Shown here: piece by piece, positions 26,992-35,790 of the stretch
Layout: every line of letters begins with the position of its first letter
How positions within the stretch are numbered: the first letter of the stretch is position 1
DNA from: Sphingobium sp. WTD-1
GTDB lineage: Bacteria; Pseudomonadota; Alphaproteobacteria; Sphingomonadales; Sphingomonadaceae
DNA length: 64,000 nucleotides
Direction: 5' to 3'
Assembly (NCBI RefSeq): GCF_030128825.1
Contig: NZ_CP119127.1
Coordinates: 478,001 to 542,000 of the forward strand
Notes under the pieces: generated by a model
Told to the model about the DNA's origin: nothing
Seen by the model: only the letters and a program-made list of their open reading frames with translations
The model's database searches: none
Translations under genes and position numbers: made by a program

Positions 26992-27651
26992 ATGCGTGGC
27001 AAGACCAGCGCTCGGGCGCGCAGCGCAAGCGACATGTCGGATCGGACCAGCCTCTATGATGAGGTGACCAGCCGGATCATCGGGGAACTGGAAGAGGGGC
27101 GTTTGCCATGGGTCCAGCCTTGGGGGAGCGGGGCGGACCTTGCCCCCGGCCTGCCGCGCAATGCGCTCACCGGCCGCGCCTATTCGGGCGTCAATATCCT
27201 CATTCTCTGGTCCACCGTGATCGAGCGCGAATATCCCTCGCAGGGCTGGCTGACCTTCAGGCAGGCGCTCAGCGCTGGCGGTCAGGTGAGGAAGGGCGAG
27301 AAGGGCACGACCGTGGTCTATGCCGATCGCTTCATCCCGCAGGCCGAGCGGGACAAGGCACGGGGCGGCGAGGAGGCGAAGGCTATTCCCTTCCTCAAGC
27401 GCTTTACCGTTTTCAATGTCGCGCAATGCGAAGGCTTGGCGCCGGGGCTTCTCCCCGATGACCTGCCTGTGCCCGAACGCGAGGCCATCCCCCTTGCCGA
27501 GGCAGTCATTGCCGCCAGTGGCGTCGATTTCCGGGTCGGCGGCGATCAGGCCTATTATGTTCCGTCACAGGATTTTGTCGCGGTGCCGCCGCAACAGGCC
27601 TTCTTCGAGCAGATCAACTATTACCGGACCTGTCTGCATGAACTGACCCAT
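26992..27651 (+). pseudogene. ardC-like antirestriction gene, 5' part (interrupted)
   Basis: Encodes the N-terminal 220 residues of an ArdC protein: the ssDNA-binding DUF1738 domain (SLYDEVTSRIIGELEEGRLPWVQPW; NALTGRAYSGVNILILW; GWLTFRQALSAGGQVRKGEKGTTVVYADRF; FTVFNVAQCEGL) and then the zincin domain up to its HELTH metal motif. The frame is cut exactly after that His by the RIT element; the rest resumes at 31023 in the same frame. ATG 26992 follows a perfect AGGAGG. ArdC proteins protect incoming plasmid DNA from restriction. As it stands the gene should be inactive, ending in 25 element-encoded codons. Confidence 0.92.
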
Positions 27652-27678
27652 AATGCCGTGATCCGGATTATGCCGCAT
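27649..27678. repeat. RIT element left terminal inverted repeat (30 bp)
   Basis: The 30 bases at 27649-27678 are the exact reverse complement of 30962-30991. They begin in the last codon of the interrupted ardC motif. Subrepeats of the type CGGCATAAT recur at both ends (also 27722-27734 with 30905-30917). Confidence 0.95.
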
Positions 27679-27767
27679 CTGATCGGCAGCGCGCGGTTGG
27701 CAGTATGATCGCGCCAATCCCATTCGGCATAATCTTCGTCGCTCCAACGACATGGAGCACGACGATC

Positions 27768-28979
27768 ATGCCTCAATATTTGCAGACCAGCATCGAGCCT
27801 TATCTGGACTCGTTCGCCGAGAGTTTTGCGGCGGAGAACTACACACCCGCCACGATCAATGCCTATCGATTGATCCTGCGGAAAGTGGGCCACGTGATGG
27901 ATGCTGAGGGGATCGACCCTCCGGCGTTGACCCTCGACATGGCCGAGCAGGTGGGCCGCAAAGTGCCGCGCAAGCATGCGGGCACGGCATGGCCGTATAA
28001 GTTGGCCCGTCGCTTCGCGCAGCATCTGCTCGATATCGGCGTGACGCAGCCGGTGCCATTGACCGAGGTGCAGCAGGCGCGCGCGACACTGCTGGCGGAC
28101 TTCGAGACCTATCTCGTCAAACAGCGCGGCCTCAGTCCGCGGAGCATCCCCCATACGATAGGCTTCGCGCGCCGCTTCCTCGACTATCGCTTCGGCGAGA
28201 CGATAATCGATCCGGGCAGCCTGCGTCCCGCCGACGTGATCGGCTTCATGGAACATGTGCTGACCACCGCCCGTCGCGACAAGACGGTTGCCACCCATGT
28301 CCGTATCTTCCTTCAATATCTGTTCGGCTGCGGGGCCACGGCGACCAATCTGGCGCTGAGCGTGCCGAAGACGGCGAAGGTCTGGGGAGCGCGATTGCCG
28401 CGCCACCTGTCGCCGGAAGGCGTCGAGGCAGTGCTGGCTTGCGTGCGCGACAATCCCCGTCACGGCGCGCGGGACTATGCGATGCTGTTGCTCATGGCCC
28501 GGCTTGGCCTGCGCGCGGCCGAGGTCATTGCGATCCAGCTCGACGACATCGACTGGCGCTCGGGCGAGCTTACGGTGCGCGGCAAGGGCAAGCTGCACGA
28601 CCGCCTGCCGATCACGGTGGAGGTCGGCGACGCGCTGAGCCGCTATCTTCGCGAGGAGCGAGGACCGGCGGCTTGCCGCACGATGTTCGTCGCCCATCGC
28701 GCGCCGCATCGCCCGTTCAAGGATGGGCAGATCGTCAACGCCATCCTCAAGGATGCCCTCAAGGCGACCGGCCAGAAGCCGGCGACGCCCTATGTGGGAT
28801 CGCACCTTCTGCGTCATAGCCTTGCCACCCAGCTCGTGAATACGGGCGCGTCGCTCGACGAAGTGGGCGACGTGCTGCGGCACCGCTCCCGATCATCGAC
28901 AATGATATATGCCCGGCTCGACATCGACGGACTGCGGTCGGTCGCGCAGCCCTGGCCGGTGGCGGGAGGCGCGCAATGA
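27768..28979 (+). CDS. RIT tyrosine recombinase, first of three (RitA-like)
   Basis: A 403-residue phage-integrase family protein. An N-terminal SAM-like core-binding region (YLDSFAESFAAENYTPATINAYRLILRKV, and a second one near residue 110) precedes the catalytic domain. Catalytic residues are Arg in RLGLRAAEVIAIQLDD, HLLRHSLATQL for His-x-x-Arg, His in VLRHRSRSST and the nucleophile Tyr in MIYARLD. ATG 27768 follows GGAG. Its stop overlaps the next start. RIT enzymes act together to move the element; the role of each is not established. Confidence 0.93.
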   Translation: MPQYLQTSIEPYLDSFAESFAAENYTPATINAYRLILRKVGHVMDAEGIDPPALTLDMAEQVGRKVPRKHAGTAWPYKLARRFAQHLLDIGVTQPVPLTEVQQARATLLADFETYLVKQRGLSPRSIPHTIGFARRFLDYRFGETIIDPGSLRPADVIGFMEHVLTTARRDKTVATHVRIFLQYLFGCGATATNLALSVPKTAKVWGARLPRHLSPEGVEAVLACVRDNPRHGARDYAMLLLMARLGLRAAEVIAIQLDDIDWRSGELTVRGKGKLHDRLPITVEVGDALSRYLREERGPAACRTMFVAHRAPHRPFKDGQIVNAILKDALKATGQKPATPYVGSHLLRHSLATQLVNTGASLDEVGDVLRHRSRSSTMIYARLDIDGLRSVAQPWPVAGGAQ

Positions 28980-29917
28980 GCCTCGCCTCCCAGCTCGACC
29001 GCTATCTGAGCGTTCGCCGCAGCCTCGGTTACGACCTTGGCACCAGCGAGCGCATCTTGCGTCGCTTCACCCGGTTCGCCGACCGCGAAGGTGCCGTTCA
29101 TATCGATACGGCGCTGTTCCTGCGCTGGCACGCCACACTGGCCGAAGCCTGCCCATCGACGCGAGCGGCGAGGCTCAGCGTCGTGCGGCTGTTCGCGCAG
29201 TGGCTGAGCAGCTTCGATCCGGGGCATGAACCGCCGCCGCGCGGCCTCTTGCCGGGAGGCTTCCAGCGGTCGCGCCCGCATATCTACACTGATGCCGAGA
29301 TCGGGTCGATCATCGCAGCGGCCGAAACGCTGCCATCGATCTACGGCCTGCGCGGGCTGACCTGCTCGACGTTGTTCGGGCTGATAGCGGTCACGGGCCT
29401 GAGGATCAACGAGGCGCTCGGGCTCGATCGTGATGACCTCGATACCGATCATGGCGTGCTGCGCGTCCGGCAGGGCAAGCTCGGCAAAGAGCGGTTGTTG
29501 CCGCTCGATCCGAGCGTCGTCGCGACGTTGATCGACTATCTTGCCGAACGCGACCGGCTGCTCGGCCATCTGGCCAAGCCGCTGTTCGTCACAGACAAGG
29601 GGACGAGGCTCACCGACTGCGCGGCCCGCTACAACTTCGCGCGGGCTTGCCAGCAGATCGGGCTTCGGGCTCATCAGCCATACTGCAAGCATGGTCGCGG
29701 GCCGCGCATCCACGACCTTCGCCACACCTTCGCGGTGAAGACGATGATCGGTTGGTATCGCACGGGCAAAGACCCGGCTCGCGAGATGATCCGGCTGACG
29801 ACCTATCTGGGCCATAGCGATCCCTCCAACACATACTGGTATCTGGAAGCGGTCCCGGAACTGCTCGATCTGGCGATGGCGCGAGCAACAGCCGATGGCC
29901 GGGAGGCAGTCCAATGA
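28976..29917 (+). CDS. RIT tyrosine recombinase, second of three (RitB-like)
   Basis: A 313-residue tyrosine recombinase. The N-terminal DNA-binding part is LDRYLSVRRSLGYDLGTSERILRRFTRFAD. Catalytic residues: Arg in AVTGLRINEALGLDRDDLD, IHDLRHTFAVKT as His-x-x-Arg, His in TYLGHSDPSNTYWYL with the Tyr nucleophile in the same stretch. ATGA overlap with the first recombinase and with the third indicates coupled translation. It corresponds to the middle gene of RIT elements. Confidence 0.93.
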   Translation: MSLASQLDRYLSVRRSLGYDLGTSERILRRFTRFADREGAVHIDTALFLRWHATLAEACPSTRAARLSVVRLFAQWLSSFDPGHEPPPRGLLPGGFQRSRPHIYTDAEIGSIIAAAETLPSIYGLRGLTCSTLFGLIAVTGLRINEALGLDRDDLDTDHGVLRVRQGKLGKERLLPLDPSVVATLIDYLAERDRLLGHLAKPLFVTDKGTRLTDCAARYNFARACQQIGLRAHQPYCKHGRGPRIHDLRHTFAVKTMIGWYRTGKDPAREMIRLTTYLGHSDPSNTYWYLEAVPELLDLAMARATADGREAVQ

Positions 29918-30906
29918 GCGCGGTTGCCTTGCCCGCGCTGATCCAGCGCTTCTTCACCGACCGGCTGCGCGTCCAGATGGAGGCGAGCCGTCATACGGTC
30001 GCAGGCTATCGCGACACGTTCCGGCTGTTGCTCCGATATGCGAGCGCTCGCCACGGCAAGCCGCCGGTCAGGCTCACGGTCGAGGATATCGACGCCGATC
30101 TGGTCGCCGACTTCCTCGTCCATACCGAGACGACGCGTGGCAACAGCGCGCGCAGCCGCAACACCCGGCTCGCCGCGATCCGCTCGTTCTTCCGCTACGT
30201 GGCGATGAGCGATCCGACCTGGCTGCTGCACTGCCAGCGCATCCTCGCCATGCCGAACAAGCGCTATGTGAAGCGCACGGTGACGTTCCTCGACGCCGAC
30301 GAAATGGCGGCATTGCTGGCAGCGCCGGACCGCACGACATGGGCGGGGCGGCGCGATCATGCGCTGCTGCTGCTCGCGGTTCAGACCGGCCTCCGGGCAT
30401 CCGAACTGGTCGGCCTCACGCGCGGCGATGTCGTGCTCGGAAACGGCGCGCACATCCGCTGCATGGGCAAGGGGCGGAAGGAGCGCGCCACCCCTCTTCG
30501 CCGCGAGACGGGCAAGATGCTGGCGGCGTGGATCGGCAACGACAAGGATGAGAGCAGACCGCTGTTCCCGTCGATCCGGGGCGAACGGCTGAGCCGCGAT
30601 GCGCTCGAACATCTGGTGCGTAAGCACTGCCTCACGGCATCGCGCGCGTGTCCGAGCATCGGCACGAAGCGGGTCACGCCGCATACGCTGCGCCACAGCA
30701 CGGCGATGGACCTGCTTCACCACGGCGTCGATCCAGCGGTGATCGCGCTCTGGCTTGGTCACGAGAACGTCGAGACCACCCAGATCTACATCCACGCCGA
30801 CATGCGGATGAAGGAGAAAGCGCTCGCTCGCGTCGCGGCTCCGCCCACTCCGTCAGGCCGGTTCCGGCCCGACGATCAACTCCTCGCGTTCTTGGAAGGG
30901 CTCTGA
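29914..30906 (+). CDS. RIT tyrosine recombinase, third of three (RitC-like)
   Basis: A 330-residue tyrosine recombinase resembling XerC/D-type integrases: core-binding part QMEASRHTVAGYRDTFRLLLRYASAR, catalytic Arg in QTGLRASELVGLTRGDVV, Lys in GKGRKERATPL, His-x-x-Arg in TPHTLRHSTAMDLL, His in LWLGHENVETTQIYIHADM with the nucleophilic Tyr. It overlaps the second gene by ATGA. The gene ends at 30906, directly at the right inner inverted repeat. Confidence 0.93.
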   Translation: MSAVALPALIQRFFTDRLRVQMEASRHTVAGYRDTFRLLLRYASARHGKPPVRLTVEDIDADLVADFLVHTETTRGNSARSRNTRLAAIRSFFRYVAMSDPTWLLHCQRILAMPNKRYVKRTVTFLDADEMAALLAAPDRTTWAGRRDHALLLLAVQTGLRASELVGLTRGDVVLGNGAHIRCMGKGRKERATPLRRETGKMLAAWIGNDKDESRPLFPSIRGERLSRDALEHLVRKHCLTASRACPSIGTKRVTPHTLRHSTAMDLLHHGVDPAVIALWLGHENVETTQIYIHADMRMKEKALARVAAPPTPSGRFRPDDQLLAFLEGL

Positions 30907-30961
30907 TTATGCCGAATAGCCGCATGGCCGATGCCCGGAAAACCGGCTTCCAGCGGAAGCC

Positions 30962-30991
30962 ATGCGGCATAATCCGGATCACGGCATTATG
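30962..30991. repeat. RIT element right terminal inverted repeat (30 bp)
   Basis: Exact reverse complement of 27649-27678. Between it and the resumed ardC sequence lie about 30 more bases that have no counterpart at the left end. Confidence 0.95.
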
Positions 30992-30995
30992 CCCA

Positions 30996-31015
30996 TTATG
31001 CCGATATCGGCATAA
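30996..31015. repeat. Perfect 20-bp palindrome at the RIT right junction
   Basis: TTATGCCGAT and ATCGGCATAA form a fully symmetric site. It shares the CGGCATAA core with both element ends, so it may be a recombinase-binding site or a trace of an earlier recombination. Confidence 0.75.
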
Positions 31016-31022
31016 GGGGCAT

Positions 31023-31328
31023 GCGACCGGCCACCCCTCACGGCTGGGGCGCAATCTGGTCACCCAGTTCGGCAGCAAGGACTATGCGCGGGAGGAACTG
31101 ATCGCCGAAATGGGGTCAGCCTTCCTCTGCGCCGCGCTGGGCATCGTGCCGACCGTCCGCCATGCCGACTATATCGGCTCATGGCTCGAGGTATTGCGCG
31201 AGGATAATCGGGCCATCTTCCGCGCCGCCAGCGCCGCGAGCAAGGCGGCCGACTGGCTTCTCGCCCGGCATCAGGAAGCGGGCGCCGACGCGGTCGATGT
31301 CATGGCGCAGGGGAGGATCGCGGCATGA
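31023..31328 (+). pseudogene. ardC-like antirestriction gene, 3' part
   Basis: Continues the ArdC zincin domain directly after the HELTH codons: ATGHPSRLGRNL, FGSKDYAREELIAEMGSAFLCAALGI with the third-ligand Glu region, then YIGSWLEVLREDNRAIFRAASAASKAADWLL. It has no start of its own at the junction, though frames reading in from the RIT element stay open. Its stop overlaps the DUF2958 start as ATGA, showing that ardC and DUF2958 were one operon before the insertion. Confidence 0.92.
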
Positions 31329-31705
31329 GCCTGCTGCCCGACCCGCTGCGCGAGGCCCTGCGCGCCAATGCCATAACCGCTCATGCGGCCGAGCAGGAGG
31401 CGCGGGTGATCGACCATCTTCCGCTCGTCAAATTCTTCAATCCGATGGGCGCGGCGACATGGATCGCGAGCGAGCTCTATCCCGATGGCGACACCCTGTT
31501 CGGCCTTGCTGATCTGGGCTTTGGCTGTCCCGAGGTCGGCTGCTTCTCGCTTCGCGAGATCGGCGCGATCCATCTGCCCTTCGGGCTGCGGATCGAGCGC
31601 GACCTTTGTTTCGTGACCCGGCACCCGCTTTCCCGCTGGGCACAGGCCGCGCGGCAATGCGGCTCCATCATTCAAGCCGAGCAGCTTTTGCGCGCGGCAC
31701 ACTAG
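31325..31705 (+). CDS. DUF2958 domain protein
   Basis: A 126-residue protein matching DUF2958: VKFFNPMGAATWIASELYPDGDTLFGLADLGFGCPEVGCFSLREI, then LRIERDLCFVTRHPLSRWAQAA. It is a common partner of ArdC and ParB-like genes on alphaproteobacterial plasmids and ICEs; its function is unknown. The start overlaps the ardC stop. The RIT insertion upstream may reduce its expression unless element promoters read through. Confidence 0.92.
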   Translation: MSLLPDPLREALRANAITAHAAEQEARVIDHLPLVKFFNPMGAATWIASELYPDGDTLFGLADLGFGCPEVGCFSLREIGAIHLPFGLRIERDLCFVTRHPLSRWAQAARQCGSIIQAEQLLRAAH

Positions 31706-31842
31706 GCCGGGCGTCCCCTCATTCCCGCCCTGCCGGTGGCCGGGCGGGATCACGCGCGGCGCGTTTCGCCGCATCTGAAAGCCGGGCCGCCTGCCTCTCG
31801 TCAAAGATCGACGGCCCGGCACTCCAGCAAAGGAGCAATGCC

Positions 31843-33633
31843 ATGAAACTCGAATTCATCCCCCTCGACAAGCTTGCCGTGAGCAAGGCCAATATGCGCT
31901 ATGCGAAAAAGGCCCCCGACGTGTCCGATATCCTGCCGACCGTCCGCGCGCGCGGGGTCATCCAGTCGCTGGTTGTCCGCCCGGCCGCCCAGCCCGACCA
32001 TTATGAAATCCTCGCCGGTGCGCGGCGCTATCATGCCGCGCTGATCGTATCCGCCGAGGCCTCAAGCGGCGCGGAAGGCGTCGGGGAAGAGACAGGGGAC
32101 ACCATGCTGCTGCCCTGCGCCATTCTCGACGCGGGCGATGATGCCGCAGCGGTCGAGGCCTCGCTCATCGAAAATCTCGCCCGGCTCGATCCCGACGAGG
32201 TGAACCAATGGGTCAATTTCGTGCGGCTGGTGAAGGAAGGCCGGGGCGTTGTCGATATTGCGGCAACCTTCGGCCTCCCCGAACTTACCGTGCAGCGCGT
32301 GCTGGCGCTCGGCAATCTGATGCCGCGCATCCGCAATCTCTATGGTGCGCAGGAGATTGATCGGGTGACGGTGCGCCACCTCACCCTTGCGAGCATGAGC
32401 CAGCAGCGCGACTGGCTGGCCCTATATGATGATCCCGACGCCCGCGCACCGACCGGCCATCAGTTGAAGGCCTGGCTTCTTGGCGGCCAGTCTATCGCCA
32501 CCCGCCATGCCCTGTTCGACCTTGCCGGCTTCGAAGGCGCCATCGTCTCCGACCTGTTCGGCGAGGACAGCTATTTTGCCGCACCCGAAATATTCTGGGC
32601 GGCGCAGCAGGCCGAGGTCGATGCCCGCAAGGCCGCCTATCTGGAGGCTGGCTGGCAGGAGGTGGTGATAGTGCCCGTCTCCCAATATTTCCATGCCTGG
32701 GAGCATGAGAAGGTCGCCAAGCGCAAGGGCGGGCGCGTCTATATCGAGTTGCGCGCGAGCGGCGAGGTCTGTTTCCACGAAGGCTATATGAGCCGCAAGG
32801 AAGCCGCGCGGATCGATCGGGCGGAGGCAACGGGCACGAAACCCGCCCGGCCCGAAATCACCGCCAAGATGCAGGCCTATGTCGATCTTCATCGCCATGC
32901 CGCGGTGCGCGCGGCGCTGGTCGGTCACCCGCAGATCGCCCTGCGGCTGATGGTCGCCCATGCCATTTGCGGCTCGGCGCTTTGGCGCGTCACCCCCGAT
33001 CCCCGCACGTCGCGCGACGAGCTTGTCGCCGAGAGCGTCGAAAATGCCATCGGGGAGGCGGATTTCGATCACGCACGGCGCCGGGTGCTGGACCTTCTGG
33101 GCTTCTCGTCCGAGGAACCGCATGTGACCGGGGGCAATGCGTCGGATCATGGCGTGGCCGGCCTCTTCCTGCGGCTCCTCCATCTTCCCGACGAAGCCAT
33201 GTTCGATATCGTCGCCATCGTCATGGGCGAGACGCTTGCAAGCGGCAGCGCCGCGATCGAGGCGGTCGGCAACCATATCGGGGTCGATATGGCCGATTAT
33301 TGGGAAGCCGATGATGCCTTTTTTGAGCAGTTGCGCGACCGGGAGATACTGAGCGCGCTGGTCGCCGAGGTGGTCGACCCGCAGACCGCCGCCGCCAATG
33401 CCGGTGCCAAGGGGAAAATCCTCAAGGAAATCATCCGCGATGGCCTCAATGGCACGAACGGCCGGGAGAAAAAGGATCGCTGGGTGCCGCGCTGGATGGC
33501 CTTCCCGCCATCGGCCTATGGCGAGAGGGGCGGTGTCGGTTCGCTCGAGGCCTGGCGCAGGGTGGAAGCGGCAAAGCAGATGCTGGAAAATGCGACGCCG
33601 GCAGCGGCAGAGCCGGGACGGCTCGCCGCCTGA
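31843..33633 (+). CDS. ParB/RepB/Spo0J-type nuclease-domain protein
   Basis: A 596-residue protein with an N-terminal ParB/sulfiredoxin domain (IPLDKLAVSKANMRYAKK; IQSLVVRPA; YEILAGARRYHAAL; IENLARLDPDEVNQW) and a KorB-like helix-turn-helix (VVDIAATFGLPELTVQRVLALGNL) up to about residue 170. A long C-terminal region has no domain I can name. These large ParB-like proteins are standard on sphingomonad ICEs and plasmids and have no adjacent ParA here, so they are probably not simple partition proteins. ATG 31843 follows AAAGGAG. Confidence 0.93.
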   Translation: MKLEFIPLDKLAVSKANMRYAKKAPDVSDILPTVRARGVIQSLVVRPAAQPDHYEILAGARRYHAALIVSAEASSGAEGVGEETGDTMLLPCAILDAGDDAAAVEASLIENLARLDPDEVNQWVNFVRLVKEGRGVVDIAATFGLPELTVQRVLALGNLMPRIRNLYGAQEIDRVTVRHLTLASMSQQRDWLALYDDPDARAPTGHQLKAWLLGGQSIATRHALFDLAGFEGAIVSDLFGEDSYFAAPEIFWAAQQAEVDARKAAYLEAGWQEVVIVPVSQYFHAWEHEKVAKRKGGRVYIELRASGEVCFHEGYMSRKEAARIDRAEATGTKPARPEITAKMQAYVDLHRHAAVRAALVGHPQIALRLMVAHAICGSALWRVTPDPRTSRDELVAESVENAIGEADFDHARRRVLDLLGFSSEEPHVTGGNASDHGVAGLFLRLLHLPDEAMFDIVAIVMGETLASGSAAIEAVGNHIGVDMADYWEADDAFFEQLRDREILSALVAEVVDPQTAAANAGAKGKILKEIIRDGLNGTNGREKKDRWVPRWMAFPPSAYGERGGVGSLEAWRRVEAAKQMLENATPAAAEPGRLAA

Positions 33634-33694
33634 TCGGATGGCCATGGGCAGCAGGATCGCTGCCCATGGATTGTTGGCCACCCGTAAAAATCGC

Positions 33695-33714
33695 GGCCGC
33701 CGCACGCGGCGGCC
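33695..33714 (-). terminator. Hairpin with minus-strand U-tract
   Basis: An eight-pair GC stem (33695-33702 with 33707-33714) is followed on the minus strand, after GCGA, by five U residues. It could end minus-strand transcription arriving from the HU gene, or form a simple 3' hairpin for the parB-like mRNA. Confidence 0.4.
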
Positions 33715-33857
33715 ATTCGTGTGGAAAGGACAAGCCGATATTCGGGGTCTCAGCCAAACTGCTCTGGCGTGATGACGATTTTGCGGCGCATCCCGCCCTT
33801 CCACGACGCTGGCAAGCAAAGGTCGTAACGCAAAATGCGAAAAAATTTCGATTGCGT

Positions 33858-33878
33858 CATTATTTCGCGGAAATAATG
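33858..33878. repeat. AT-rich palindrome in a non-coding gap
   Basis: CATTATTTC and GAAATAATG arms with a GCG loop, inside an AT-rich island (33830-33900) of an otherwise GC-rich element. It is followed by TTATCCCC, which resembles the first half of a DnaA box. It may be a replication or partition site, but that is only suggested by composition. Confidence 0.4.
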
Positions 33879-34306
33879 ATCGATCAATCGGTTATCCCCC
33901 CTGCAAGTCTCCATGGCTTGCGCGACCCGACTGGCCCTGCATCATCCGGTGCAGGGTTTTTCGACCCTCTCGGTTGACCTTGGCCTGCCTGCAGTGGGTG
34001 GCCGGCTGAGGTCGACTCGATGGCGTCCAAGCCATCGCCGAGTGGATTCACATTTCGCTGGTAACAGCCAAACTCATCCAACGGGGCGGCAAGGACTGCG
34101 CCAATCTGCTGGATGCCCCGCCTGCCTTTTCAGAGTGACAGCGACCCGCCTGAGGGCAGGCGGGGCAAGACCTGTCTTCTCCAGCCGGGCGGGAACCTGA
34201 TCTGCTCCTCGCGAGGTTCACCCTTGCCGCGGCGCGCCAGGCGCAGCCTCGCAGCCAATGCCGGCCCATTGCCATAAGCCTCTGCGGATAGGCCCGCGCG
34301 CTGCGA
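33879..34306. other. Intergenic, no gene seen
   Basis: Between the AT-rich island and the end of the minus-strand HU gene. Several small inverted repeats occur, but no supported frame. Confidence 0.4.
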
Positions 34307-34582
34307 TCAGCTGTTGACCTTGTCCTTGAGCGCCTTGGCTGGCTGGAACCCGACCTTGCGCGACGCCGGAATCGTCATCGGCTCGCCCGTCCGGGGATTC
34401 TTGCCCTCTCGGGCAGCGCTCTGCTTCACCTTGAATTTGCCGAAGCCCGCGATCGAAACCTCTTCGCCCCGGGCTGCAGCGTCGGCGATAGCGGCCAGTG
34501 CCGCGTCGATGATCTTCTTCACATCCGACTTGGTGGCCGCTTGCTGGGTAGCGACGGCTTCGATCAGTTCATTTCCGGTCAT
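34307..34582 (-). CDS. HU-family DNA-binding protein
   Basis: A 91-residue histone-like protein: MTGNELIEAVATQQAATKSDVKKIIDAALAAIADAAARGEEVSIAGFGKFKVKQSAAREGKNPRTGEPMTIPASRKVGFQPAKALKDKV. The beta-arm motif GKNPRTGEPMTIPA with its intercalating Pro is intact. ATG 34582 follows GAGGGT; a longer frame would add 28 unrelated residues. It bends DNA nonspecifically. A plasmid-borne HU may help replication, recombination or silencing of the element. Confidence 0.95.
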   Translation of the reverse strand: MTGNELIEAVATQQAATKSDVKKIIDAALAAIADAAARGEEVSIAGFGKFKVKQSAAREGKNPRTGEPMTIPASRKVGFQPAKALKDKVNS

Positions 34583-34682
34583 GGCACCCTCATCTGCTTT
34601 GGAAGCACGCTGTTTGCCAAACATGCCGGCGGCGGTCGAGCGAGGAATATGCTGATTGCGAAACAATCCTGCGCCTCTCTCC

Positions 34683-34973
34683 CTATTTGCCGGGCCGCGC
34701 CAATCGCCGCCGATTCCTGCGGACTGCCTTGCGATAATGGGTGACTGACGCGGTCATCATGGCAGGCGGCGAGCTGCCAAGGCTTCCGGTCATGAACTTC
34801 CATTGCAGCAGCGCTGCTGCCTCCACTTTCTCCCTGACCATCAATTGCGCTTCAGCCATGGCCGCCGCATTGCCGGCCATGAGCCGAGGGAGCCGCATGC
34901 CAATGACGGAGCAAGCCTCAAGCCCGAGGCTCCAGCAATCGAATGTCAGGGACAGGGATGATGGGGTGCGCAT
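34683..34973 (-). CDS. Small hypothetical protein, phasin-like
   Basis: A 96-residue helical protein: FDCWSLGLEACSVIGMRLPRLMAGNAAAMAEAQLMVREKVEAAALLQWKFMTG and then a strongly basic tail (HYRKAVRRNRRRLARPGK). The helical segment with conserved-looking Glu/Met/Lys pattern recalls phasin-like proteins of sphingomonads, but no motif is decisive. I use the ATG at 34973. It lies upstream of HU on the same strand. Function unknown. Confidence 0.55.
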   Translation of the reverse strand: MRTPSSLSLTFDCWSLGLEACSVIGMRLPRLMAGNAAAMAEAQLMVREKVEAAALLQWKFMTGSLGSSPPAMMTASVTHYRKAVRRNRRRLARPGK

Positions 34974-35135
34974 GCCGCTATAAGGCCGCCCGGCCGCTTG
35001 GGTTCCCGACATCGGACAAGATCATGGTGAAGGGGAAAGCAGCCCGCCCGCCATCCTCCCTTGCCGCCGACAGGTCTGAACTCTCCCACCGACGAGAATC
35101 CGGCTCCCGCACCGATTCGTTGCCAAATGCCGCCA

Positions 35136-35570
35136 TCAGCCTGGATAGAGATCAACCCGATCAGCGTCTGGCAGGACGGCATCAAGCAGCAGGGATCGAT
35201 GGCAGCCCGCAGGATTGCGCTCGAAGCAGAGCAGCGCGGTGGGGCGCGCCGCAGCCAGTTCGACCAGTTGCGCTGACTGAACAATCGCCTCGGGCAGGTC
35301 GAGCTGACCCGCATAGATTTCCGCCAGGCGCGCATGCTGCCCCTTGCGCGCCGCTTCGCGACCTGTCGGCGGGGTGCCAAGCGCCTTGAAGCCGACATAG
35401 TCGATCCCCGCCTCGCGCAGTCCGGCTGCAAGGATATTCTTCGAAAATCCCGGGCGGCGCGAGAGTGGAACCGCCCGCACATCGGCCAGGACTTCAACGC
35501 CCGCTGCGCTGAGCGCCTCGATCAGCTGTCCCTGGGTTGCCCCCTCATAGCCGATGGTGAAAATCTTCAT
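35136..35570 (-). CDS. DUF488 family protein
   Basis: A 144-residue protein matching DUF488: MKIFTIGYEGATQGQLIEALSAAGVEVLADVRAVPLSRRPGFSKNILAAGLREAGIDYVGFKALGTP, and the C-terminal LLCFERNPAGCHRSLLLDAVLP, where Cys and His are conserved. The family is widespread and uncharacterised, and recurs as cargo of mobile elements. It looks complete and is monocistronic. Confidence 0.92.
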   Translation of the reverse strand: MKIFTIGYEGATQGQLIEALSAAGVEVLADVRAVPLSRRPGFSKNILAAGLREAGIDYVGFKALGTPPTGREAARKGQHARLAEIYAGQLDLPEAIVQSAQLVELAAARPTALLCFERNPAGCHRSLLLDAVLPDADRVDLYPG

Positions 35571-35790
35571 GAGCGGGACGCCTTCGCCATTGCCTCTATC
35601 AGCGCATCAATCGATCCCGGACAGGCGAGTTCCTGATGGGTCGCCGATCCAAAGCGGCCTCACCACAGGTGAGCATGAAAGATCATAATTCCCTGACGGC
35701 AATCGGACGACCTTGTCCGATCCATACAAGGCGACTCACATGCAAGCCTGTATCTGCTGATCAGCGACCCGAGGCTTCCAGCCTGCTACT

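Larger units (their letters stand above)
27652..31022 (+). mobile_element. RIT (recombinase-in-trio) element inserted in ardC
   Basis: About 3.37 kb holding three consecutive tyrosine recombinase genes with ATGA overlaps, bounded by 30-bp perfect terminal inverted repeats and inner 13-bp inverted repeats. It splits ardC after its HELTH codons. Removing 27652-31022 rejoins the gene in frame as HELTH-ATGHPSRLGRNL. CAT is present at both junctions (27649-27651 and 31020-31022), a possible 3-bp duplication. The right end carries about 30 extra bases outside the inverted repeat, including a 20-bp palindrome. The element looks intact, hence recent. Confidence 0.93.

Noticed and set aside
27621..28883. 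A 420-codon minus-strand open frame opposite the first RIT recombinase
   Set aside because: It is the antisense shadow of a GC-rich gene with clear recombinase motifs; no ribosome binding site or recognisable domain.
32422..33819. A 465-codon minus-strand frame opposite the ParB-like gene
   Set aside because: Composition is that of a shadow frame and the sense strand has the ParB motifs and a good start.
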